A stretch of 64,000 bases of DNA, from positions 19,985,537 to 20,049,536 of the forward strand of contig NC_037674.1 in assembly GCF_003255815.1 (NCBI RefSeq), written 5' to 3'. Below are positions 41,401-53,400 of this stretch, piece after piece; the stretch's first letter is position 1, and every line of letters starts with the position of its first letter. Under the pieces are notes generated by a model, which saw only the letters and a program-made list of their open reading frames with translations, was not told where the DNA came from and did not search any database. Origin of the DNA: Theropithecus gelada (lineage: Eukaryota > Chordata > Mammalia > Primates > Cercopithecidae). Both the position numbers and the translations under genes were made by a program.

Positions 41401-44400
41401 AAGGTCTTACCTGAAAGTACATTCCCTCTTTGAGATTAAAAAAACTGTCACATGCCCTATTTGCATTCTTGTGAGAACAGAGCGACTTTGGCAACTTGTA
41501 ATTACATATAAAGCCATTCATTAAATATTTGCTGAGTGTGTGTAAGGCACACAGTACTGAAATGAGCACATTTGAGTTTTCTATTCAGATAAGACCATAA
41601 TTTTTTAGCAGGTTGGGGCTTAGTATGGAGATTGTGTATAAGAGAAAATTCAATCTAAAGGGAAATTTTACTCTGGCCTGGTGCAGAAGCCAAGTCACCA
41701 CCCAGTGTTACTACATCCACATTCAGTGGTAAAACCATAAGAAAACAGAAGTAAACATTCAAATTAAATACAGTTTTCCAGTTTTATAAATATGTATTGG
41801 CTGGGCGCGGTGGCTCACGCCTGTAATCCCAGCACTTTGGGAGGCCGAGGCGGGTGGATCACAAAGTCGGCAGATCGAGACCATCCTGGCTAACACGGTG
41901 AAACCCCATCTCTACTAAAAATACAAAAAAATTAGCTGGGCATGGTGGCAGGTGCCTGTAATCCCAGTTATTCAGGAGGCTGAGGCAGGAGAATGGCATG
42001 AACCCGGGAAGCACAGCTTGCAGTGAGCTGAGATTGCGCCACGGCACTCCAGTCTGAGTGGAACGAGACTCCATCTCAAAAAATAAAAAAAGGATTATAT
42101 TTTCAAGATAACAGTTTCATTTACTTTGTGATTTCCTCAAGTATGTTTTAAACTTCTAAAAATGGCAGGGAACATGCTTTCAACTTCTCTGTGCCTCTAC
42201 TCTACCTGGTAGAGTGCTCAATTTCCAAGAGTTAGAATGCCAGGTCAAGATGTCACCTAAGTGATGGAGTTGGAGCCATCACAACAGGAGAGGGGATTCT
42301 GTCTACTCTCTAGTAACTTCACTGAGAAAGGGTATTTTTTTTTTTTTTTTTTTTTTTTTGAGACGGAGTCTCTCTCTGTCACCCAGGCTGGAGTGGAGTG
42401 CAGTGGCCGGATTTCAGCTCACTGCAAGCTCCGCCTCCCGGGTTTACGCCATTCTCCTGCCTCAGCCTCCCGAGTACCTGGGACTACAGGCGCCCGCCAC
42501 CGAGCCCGGCTAGTTTTTTTTTGTATTTTTAGTAGAGACGGGGTTTCACCGTGTTAGCCAGGATGGTCTCGATCTCCTGACCTCGTGATCCACCCGTCTC
42601 GGCCTCCCAAAGTGCTGGGATTACAGGCTTGAGCCACCGCGCCCGGCCGAGAAAGGGTATTTCTATTCGATAAATGCAATAAGCACTACTTTTTTCAGCA
42701 CTCAACAAACATTTACTGAACATCTATTGTAGGCCTGGCATACACCGGACTCTGGGCATGAGGTAAATTCTATATATCAAAATTTAAACTTATAAAACAT
42801 ATACATTAAGAAATTCATTTTTATTTATGTCAACAGATATTTATTGGGTACATACTATGTACAAAGTACTAATGCAAAGCCTAATTTAGGGTAATATAGG
42901 CAGAGGCACCACAGATAACATGATATTAAAGATAAAAGAGAAATAGAAAAAACAGTTTAAGAACAGAAAAAAATAAATCAGAGAAAGTCTTATGGTATTT
43001 ATAGGACAGCACTGTGTGTGAATCTGGTACTTAAATGCCTTGCCTCCTTTTATTCTCATAGTAATGTGTTAGGTGGTCACTGTGATTAACCTCATTTCAC
43101 AGAGAACTAAAGAGGTTAGATCACATGACCAGGGTCACACAGGTATTAATTACATGGTAGGGCCAAGATTTGTTTAATGCTGACACCTATGCTTTTAATT
43201 TTTATGATACTATACTGGAAATGAAGAATAATTTTTTGAAAGGAAGAAATATAATCAAATAGTTACACATTACCTTTTTCAGCAAGTACAGCACTAGTCA
43301 CCTAATACATTGACTTTTAACTCACAATATGTTTTCAATTCTGTCTTCTGCGAACTATTTTTCCTTTGGAATACACCTTTACTTTTAAAATAAAAAGCAA
43401 TGAGAAAACTAGATTGGCTTTACATATATTAACTTCTATAGTTAACATTGCTAAAACATGTCTCAAGAAGTACCCATGATGACTTACCTCCTATAGCTAG
43501 TGTGTTAGCAGACTGCCAGCCAAACAATCTGCTAGGATCAAAGGGTGATAATGACTGAAAAAGGGGAAAAGTTAAACAGAATTAGAAATTCATTGATTCT
43601 AAAATAGGTAAACAAAATTATATGAAAGGACTTCAGAGGTAGTCTGCTTCCCCTTTTCCAAGGCAATTTAAAGCTTATCGTTCTGGACATAAATTCTTTG
43701 AACACAGCCAGAGTACCATGGTGCAACCTCAGCTCACTGCAACCTCCGCCTCCTGGGTTCTACCAATTCTCCTGCCTCAGCCTCCCGAGTAGCTGGGACT
43801 ATAGGCACGTGCCACCATGCCTGCCTAATTGTTGTATTTTTAGTAGAGATAGGGTTTCACTATGTTGGCTAGGCTGCTCTCGAACTCCTGACCTCAGGTG
43901 ATCCGCCCAACTTGGCCTCCCAAAGTGTTGGGACTACAGACATGAGCCACCGCACCCGGCTCCTTTATAGAATTATAAACCTTATGCTATAAACCTTATA
44001 GATACTAGGAGAATATGTGTATTCAGGGAAAAAAGAAAAAGCCTTTTGAAATGAGAAATAGGCAAAGGAAGGTGTTCTTAACCGAGGGTCCCTGACTAGG
44101 CTTCAGGGAGTCTGTGAATCACTTTGAAATGTAAGCAAAATTATATGCATATGTGTAATTTTTCTGGGTAGAGGGTTTGTAGCTTTCTTACATTCTTAGA
44201 GGTTCTGAAAAAGATTAAAAAGCATTGATTTAAACAAACATCCCTGATTCATTGAGAAGAGATAGTTAGAAGTTACAAGTGGCAGAATAGAGTGCTTTTG
44301 ATGAAAGCAGCAGATAGGTATGTTGGTCAACTGTTTGCTCTGACCCACCTCCACCCTTCCCACTCTGCTCAGCATTGCAGGAAACTACATTTCCCAAGCT

Positions 44401-47400
44401 CCTTTGCCCTTTGGCTACCAGATAAATATAGCCACAAAGACACTGTGGGAGACTAAAGATGAGAAGAGAGAAGTCAAGATATTCCCCCCCTGCATTTTCC
44501 TGGGGCATCTACCTCCATACTCTATGTTCCCACTTCCCATTAGGCAGTCTGGTTGTTAGTTTAATTCCCAGAAATAGCTCCAGCTTCTGGGTTCTAGTAA
44601 CACCACTTTTTTGCATTGTTCTTGCAGCCTTAGGGGTGCAAGAACATGGCTTCCTATTTTGTTATCTGGGGTTGTCTCACTATCGTGTTTGGTTTCTCCA
44701 TTCTGCTATGATGCTGTATAAGTAATTCCCTATGTTAAATGCCCTCCAGTTGAAAGATCTAGAGTGATTTCTGTTTTCCTGGCTGAATATTAGACCACCT
44801 AAATACTGTACCTGAATAAGGTGGTAGAGTGTAATATCAGATGGCAGGACACTAGGAGGAGTGCACTGTGGGAAGAGAGCAGTTTTTAGCTTGGGGTAAG
44901 GAGTTAATGCCATCTTCAAAAGCTGGGGATCCACTTTCTTCAAACAGTTTTCATTTTCTTCATTCTGAACAACCTAAGTAAAAAGACAGATAACAGGTTG
45001 GAGAGCAGCATTTTTCTCTTCTCAAAGTTTAAGTCTTTTTTTCACAAGAACCCTGTGAAACAAGATTAGCTTGAGAAGAGTATGTGGTAGTGAATATGGC
45101 ATTAGACAAGTAGTCATAAGTTAACAGTTCTTGTTCTGGTTCTGAAACAAACTGGCTATGTGACCTTAGCTAGATATTTAATATCAGGTCTTTGTTTCCC
45201 CAGCTGCAAAATTAGGAAGTTCAGCTAGATCAGTGGTTTTCAAGCTGTATAGAAATTGTTTGAAAAACCGCTCTGCCAATATTTAATTCAATCATATATA
45301 TTTTAAAATATTTACAAACTACTAAACTAGATGACTTCTCACTCAACTCTAAAGTTATCCTATGACTCTAATTTCTGACAGGTGATTAAAAATAGACAAT
45401 TAAATAGTCGTGTAAGGTATACTGCAACAATCTAAAAAAGGTGGTATTAAGTTAAGCTAGCACCAGTAAGAAACTTTTGAAGATTCGATATTAAACAACA
45501 TTCTTAATTTCCCTCTAAACAGGCCACTCTACTTCTAAAAAGCAAAGATGGGCACATTTCCATTAGGTCCCTCAATAAAGTTTATATGGGTAGCTGAAGA
45601 TTATGGTTTCCTTTGACCTAAGAGGGCAAATAGTACAGAATAATTACCAAGCCACAGATCTAAAGTATTCTTACTCCCAGAAGCAAGCGGATCCTAATTG
45701 TATTCTGAAAACAAATCTGGAGTATTGGAAAACAAACTAAAGGGAAAAAAGAATCTCTACATAACATATTCATTCCCCTCCCCACCCCCACCCAGCTTTT
45801 TTTTTTTTTTGAGACAGGGTCTCACTTTGTCACCCAGGCTGAAGTGCAGTGGTATGATCTTGGCTCGCTGCAGCCTCGACTTCCCAGGCTCAATCAATCC
45901 TCCTGCCTCAGTCACCCAAGTAGCTGGGACTACAGGAGCATGCCACCATGCCAAGCTAATTTTTTTTTTTTTTTGGAGATGGAGTCTTGCTCTGTTGCCT
46001 AGGCTGGAGTGCACTGGCACAATCTCAGCTCACTGCAACCTCTGTCCCCTGGGTTCAAGCAATTCTCCTGCCTCAGCCTCCTGAGTAGCTGGGATTACAG
46101 GCATACGCTACCATGACCGGCTAATTTTTGTATTTTTAGTAGAGATGGCATTTCAGCACGTTGGCCAGGCTGGTCTTGAACTCCCGACCTCAAGTGATCC
46201 ACCTGCCTCGGCCTCCCAAAGTGCTGGGATTACAGGTGTGAGCCACCGTGCCCGGTCATGCCCAGTTAATTAAAACAAATTTTTTTTGTAGAGACGGAGG
46301 TTTCGTCATGTTGCTGGTCTCAAACTCTTGTATGCAAGCGATCCATCTACCCTGGCCTTCCAAAGGGCTGGGATTACAAAAATGAGCCAATGCACCTGGC
46401 TTCATTCCCTTTAAATTGTAGATGTCAAAAATTTCTTTCCTTTTTTTTTTTTTTTGAGACGGAGTCCCACTCTGTTGCCCAGGCTGGAATGCAGTGGCGC
46501 AGTCCTGGCTCACTGCAACCTCCGCTTCTCAGGTTCAAGTGATTCTCATGCTTCAGCCTCCCAAGTAGCTGGGATTACAGGGATGTGCCAAGATGCCCAG
46601 CTAAGTTTTTTCTATTTTTAGTAGAGACAGTGTTTCACCATGTTAGCCAGGCTGGTCTCAAACTCCTGACCTCAAGTGATCTGCTCGCCTCGACCTCCCA
46701 AAATGCTGGGATTACAGGAGTGAGCCACTGCACCGGGCTGAGATATAAAATCTTAAAATTCAGCCTTGTCCTCTGCTCTTTAATCTAATGAAATACTTGA
46801 ATATAGTTATATTTTAATATCAACTGAGATCTAGACAATCCATAGATAATTCTGCTAAATTTAAAAATCAGTCCCATTTTGTTGTAAAGTGCTATCCATA
46901 CCTGGCTGACACCCCCAGGAGAATACATTGTAGTAGCAAGGGCCAGGAGGGTATGTCCTTCCAATAGCATACTGCTTACACTGGCCTGATTGGTGGGAAT
47001 CAAAATCTGAACATTTGCGAGGCTAGCCTGGAAGATCAGTTTGGGATCTGGAAAATAAAAGACAGAGGGATAAATACTAAATTAAGAATTACATAAATGT
47101 GAGAAAAATAATATAAATTTTTAACTCTATCCACAGTGAAGAAAAAAAAAAAAGGACTTCCTAAGTGTAAAAGCAATGGGAAAACATCACAGAGGGGAAA
47201 AATATTTGTCTACACAAAAATAAAAACTTCTATTCAAAGACAATTAAAAGGTAACAATGGGCCGGGCGCGGTGGCTCAAGCCTGTAATCCCAGCACTTTG
47301 GGAGGCCGAGACGGGCGGATCACGAGGTCAGGAGATCGAGACCATCCTGGCTAATATGGTGAAACCCTGTCTCTACTAAAAATACAAAAAACTAGCCGGG

Positions 47401-50400
47401 CGAGGTGGTGGACGCCTGTAGTCCCAGCTACTCGGGAGGCTGAGGCAGGAGAATGGCGTAAACCCAGGAGGCGGAGCTTGCAGCGAGCTGAGATCCAGCC
47501 ACTGCACTCCAGCCTGGCCGATAGAGCGAGACTCCATCTCAAAAAAATAAAAAAATAAAAAAAAAATAAAGGTAACAATGAACTGAGAGAAAAATTATAA
47601 CAAATGACAACCTAAAGAGTTGCTGAGTTTGTCCTCAACAAAGAGCTCATCCAAATCAAGGCCAAAAATACTGACTCTAACAGGTAAATGGGCAAAAGAA
47701 ATAACCAATTTATGAAGGAGGAAATATAAATGCCTGACACATAAAAGTACATAATTCACCAGCAACAAAGAAATGCAAATTAATTAGATGCCATATACTA
47801 CCTATCAAATTAGCAATAATTAAAAAAAAATCATCAAGCATTAGAGCTGGTCACAGTGAGTAGAGACTGGGACTTACAATAAAATCATAAAACTGTACAA
47901 CTCCCTTGGAAAGCAATCCGGTCCTACAGCAAGAACCTTAAAAACATGTATAACCTTTGACCCAATAGTTTTATATCCCAAAACCTATCTGTACTAAGAA
48001 AATAATCTGAAATAAGGACAAAACTTTATATTGAAATATGTTCAAGACTATTATTTATAATAAATGGAAAATGGCCTTGTCAGAAAATGAGAGAACAGTA
48101 AATTAAATAAGGGTATATCCATACAATGAAATATTATGTAAACATTTAAAATGGTCATTGTCTTTAAGAATGTGGGAAAATTCTGTTTTAATATTACACA
48201 AAAAAGCAGTATATAAAAACACAGATGTTTCTTGTTGTACAATATTCTGTCACAAGGTAGGAGCTCAATAAATATTTGTTAGGTGAATGAAATACAATAG
48301 AGACTAGGTTTTTAAAAAGTACAGTGAAAATAACTGGAACAAAATACATTAAAATATTATCAGTGGTTACCTACGGGTGGTTATTTTCCTATGTACCAAG
48401 GCTACCCATGGAGGTATTACTTTTTAATTAATTAATTAATTTATTTATTTTTTAAAGAGAGACAGGGTCTTGCTCTGTCAACCAGGCTGGAGTGCAGTGA
48501 CACTATCATGGCCCACTGCATCCTCTAACCCCAGGGCTCAAGTGATCCTCCCACATTGCTGGGATTACAGGAGCATGCCACCACACCTAATTTTTAAAAA
48601 TCTTTTGTAGAGACAGGGTCTTACTATGTTGCCCAGGCTGGTCTTGAACTCCTATCCTCAAGTGATCCTTCCACTTTGCTTCCCAAAGCACTGGGATTAC
48701 AGGTGTGACCCATCACACCTGGCCAGTATTACCTTCTTGATAGCTGTCTGTGGTTTCTAATTTTTTTTTAAGCAATGAACATATATTACTTCATAATCAG
48801 CATGCAAAACCAGAAAACAAAACCCACATTATGAAAAAATTCTGCATTTCGAGAGAAAGTGGACATTATATGTAACTGAAAGACTGCTGACATTCCTTGT
48901 CTGTGGTCATTCAGCCTGTCCCCTTTTCCCTGTTTCTGGGATAACACCAGCTAAGTCCTCAGGGGTAACAAGGCTTTTCTGTCTGATTACAACCAGAGTA
49001 AGCCTCTACATCAGCAGCTCCACTGCAGAGGACACAACAATCTCACACATACTATGGATTTCTTTTAACTCCATTTGGAGTTCCTTACTAAAATATTCAA
49101 AACAGGGATCTGGAAGACAGACCACTTCTTCATGGAAAAAGGGTGCCAGTCGACCAGAGAGCAGGAATTCAGCCTCTGACAAACTGGTGGGACAAGGGAA
49201 ATCCTAGAGCACGATGCTAAGGGGAAGGGGACAAAACCACGTAAAGTCTTTGCTCCAGGTCTAGCTTTTCTTGGCTGGCTGGCAGCTAACCTTTTTGGCC
49301 TTCTACTTCTTACCTAAAGTGTGAGCCTAGATTACATTCAGATAGTTGACCACAGCCAAATAATTTATTTAAAAGAGTTCACAAGTTTAATACCATTCAA
49401 CAGACCAGTGATTGATCCAAAGAAAGTTTCTGTGTTTAATACAGTATACCCATACCTGTTAAATTACTGGCAACTTGTCGACACTGAACTAAAAATTCAA
49501 ACCAAGGGTGTGCTTCATGTAACTCTTTTTTTTCCAAAAAGGGACAATTTTCAGGACTAAGTCTGTATATAAAACAAACAAAAAACTTCTTTGGTTAACA
49601 TACAGGATAAGACAATTACAACCATGTTTGCTCAGGTGATGATTAGCATTTAAAAAAAGAATCTTGGAATTAAAAAGTAAATATAACACAAAATACTCCC
49701 ACTCTTGTGTTGTATTTTACATATTCTTCATGATCTGGAAACAGACAATTTCAGAGACAGAGATTTTAGAGACATCATATGTTCACTACCATGAGGAAAT
49801 TTAACCAACTCTTTGTCAGATTAATAGATACCTTGTACTTTAAGATACTTCATATTTTATTGGTTTTTACAGCAAAGACTTTTTAGCATATTCAAACTTA
49901 ATAAGAGGCTTTTTAAAAACTCTTACAAGCCAAGTGTGCCGGTGTGCGCCTATAGTTCCAGTTACTTGGGAGGCTGAGGTGGGGGAATTGCTTGAGCCCA
50001 GGAGTTTGAGGCTGCAATGAGCCATGATTGTGCCACTGCACTCCAGTCTGAGTGACAGAGTGAGACTGTCTCAAAATAAAATACAAATAAAAAGCTTACA
50101 CAACTACAGAGAGGTTACAACTGAGGAATTATGGCTCAGAATACATACTTTGAAAATACAGCTCTTAAATCTGTTCTCTTGCTAGTAGCTTTGGAGACAA
50201 CATTTCTAAGTAAGACTAATGATATGACACATCAAAAACTCCTAGTCTGTTTTTTTTTTTCTTTTTTTGAGACCAGGTCTCACTGTATTGTCCAGGCTGG
50301 AGTGCAGTGGCGCAAACATGGCTCACTGCAGCCCGGACCTCCTAGGCTCAAGCAATCCTCCCACCTCAGCTTCCCAGGTAGCTGGGACTACAGGTGTGTG

Positions 50401-53400
50401 CCACTATGCCTGGCTGATTTTTCACTTCTTTGTAAAGAAGAAGACCCACTACATTGCCCAGGCTGGTCTTGAACTTTTGGGCTAAAGTGATTCTCCTGCC
50501 TTGGCCTCCCAAAGTGCTGGGATTACAGATGTGAGCCACTGTGCCCGGCCAATTTCTAGTCTTTACTACACAAAATAAGTAAAATTAAAATGCTGCCTAT
50601 GAGTGTACAAATGTGGGCTCTGGAATAAAAATTAAGTAGAATTAAATCAGCTCTTCCACTTATTAGCTGTGTGCCTTAAGTAAGATACTTAGTCTCTCTC
50701 AAAGCCTGTTTCTTCATCTGTAAAATGGAGATGCGAGTAACTACCCCATAGAGTTTTTGTGAAGATTAAATGAGATAATGCATATAAACTACTTAGTTTA
50801 GTGATAACATTGTAAATACTCATATATTAAAGACTACTTCTATTGTTATTGTTATTACTGACCCAATAGCAATTAACACTGGGCACAGATATGATTCTGC
50901 AGGTTAATCTTAGGTAGACATATACTGATGTATTGCTCTTTCTTTCTCTGTGTGTGTGTCTATATAAATATAAATTTTAGAGCATATCTAATATACCTTG
51001 AAGTGAAATACACCTTGCTATGAAATCAAAGTCATTTAGCATTCTCTTGGTAAACAAAGTATCAAAGTAAACTCCAAGTGAAACTTTAGAATCTTCCTCT
51101 CAAACCTTTTAAAGCATTTCTTTCATTGTATTCTAAACTCAAATTATTTAAAAGGTTAACAGAGATACTACAGAATTAATATCACCAAAAAAACACATAA
51201 GCATTTTGCTGAATGTAATACTGAACTCAAAGATGTATCAGTTGTTGAGATGGAGAAAACTACTTCAAAAAGATCAGTATTCCTCGTGTGAATGCTTACT
51301 ATTTTCCTAAAAGTCACGTTCAGGAGTCATATGCAAAGAGAAAATGTGAAGACCTGATCAAGGACAAATGCATTCTCAGTACTCACTTGTAACAGTCAAG
51401 GTAGACATAAAGAAGATGCTGCAGACTGTGCTCCAAACAATAGAGAATGAATTGAGAATGGAAATCCCAACCTTCTTTGGTCTTGTAGTTTTGAACAGGG
51501 AGGGTATCCTGTATTACACCTCCAATACGGCTCAGTCTTAGGAGGAAGCATTCAAAGTCTTCCAGTTCAGATGCCAGAAAAATCCCATTCCTATGGACAG
51601 ATTTACAGGATGGCAAGTTAAAAAGTCGCTATGTTCAGAGTAGACCAAATCACGTCCACAGTTTAAGTCTCAATTACTTAAAAATAAGCATTGACAAATT
51701 AATGCTGCCACTTCTTACTCTATATGTTCTCTGACACATATTTTGCGGATTTCTAATAAAATTTTCTGCACCACTGTAGTATTTAAAAGTAGTAATGACA
51801 GACTCAAATTATCTTTATTATTTTAAAAATCTAAATCAAGCTATTTCCATTTTTTGGTTTTTGACGGGAACCATTACCCAGTATAGCAACAGTGGTTAAC
51901 CCTTGAAGCTGGATGCTCTAAGCAGTGAGAAATTCACCAAAATATTCAAACAAAATCATCATGCTACATCAGAATAATTTAAATAGACCAACTACTGAAC
52001 AAGAATAGAAATCTGCATGTAAATATTACTTTTTACAAAGTTACTGTTACATCATATATACCAAAGCAGTAAAGAAAACATACACCTGTATATGGAGTTT
52101 ATAGAAACATCATGGAACCACTAACCTAATTATAGAACATTATAAGCCCTTGGTGTATTCCTCCCCCACTGCATGCCCTTTGCTACCTCCGGAGGTAGCC
52201 ACTATCCTGACTTTTATGATAGTCATTCCCATACTTTTTTTTTTTGTATTTTTTAGTAGTTTTTTTTTTTTTTTTTTTGAGACAGAGTCTCTCTGTCGCC
52301 CAGGCTGGAGTGCAGTGGCCGGATCTCAGCTCACTGCAAGCTCCGCCTCTCCGGTTTACGCCATTCTCCTGCCTCAGCCTCCCGAGTAGCTGGGACTACA
52401 GGCGCCCGCCACCTTGCCCAGCTAGTTTTTTGTATTTTTTAGTAGGTTTTTTTTTTTGGGCAGGGTTTTGCTCTGTCACCCAGGCTGGAATGCAGTGGTG
52501 CCATCTCAGCTCACTGCAAGCTCCGCCTCCTGGGCTCAACTGATCCTCCTACCTCAGCCTTCTGAGTATCTGGGATGACAGGTATGTGCCACCACACTCA
52601 GTTTTTAAATTTTTTTGTAGGGACGAGGTCTATGTTGTCCTGGCTGGTCTTAAACTCCTGGACTCAAGCAATCCTCCTGCATAGGCCTCCCAAAGTGTTG
52701 GGATTACAGGTGTGAGCCACTGTGGCCCTTTTATTTTTATTCACAGTTTTATTACACCTATATGTAATCCCAAATAATTTAAGATTTTGCGTATTTTGAA
52801 CTTTGTATTATGTGGAACATTCTGGATATATTGTTCTCTACCTTATTTCTTCTACCCAACATTGTGTGATTTAGCCATGTTGACACCTCTGGGTATAGTT
52901 TGTTATTTTTCATTATTATACAGTATTCCATTGTATGAATATACCATATTTATCCACTCTACCATTGAGAAAATTTAGCCATATTTATGATAAAAACTAT
53001 TGGCAAACTAAGCATAGATGCAAACTCCCTTAACTTAAAAGGCATATCTAGAAAAATCTTTCTAGCCAACATCATACTTACTAGTGAAACACTGAGGTCC
53101 ATTTTAGTTGTTCCTAAATTTCGGGTAAAATAAATTTGCATTTCCTTACCTACAAATGAGGAAGAGCATCTTTTCCTGTTTACTAGCCATTTGTGCTTCC
53201 TCTTTTGTGAGAAGCTATGTGCTGGTATCCTTCTCCTCAGATCCAAGCTCTACTATGCGTCACCCTACTCTGTGTTCCTGGAGGCTCACCTCTATGGGTT
53301 CTACTATAAGACTCCAGTGTCCTCAGACTTCTGTTTTAGTTCACTCAATGGGAGGGCTCCATCAGGAGATAAGAGGAAATACCCTGGCTCTCTCTGTGCT

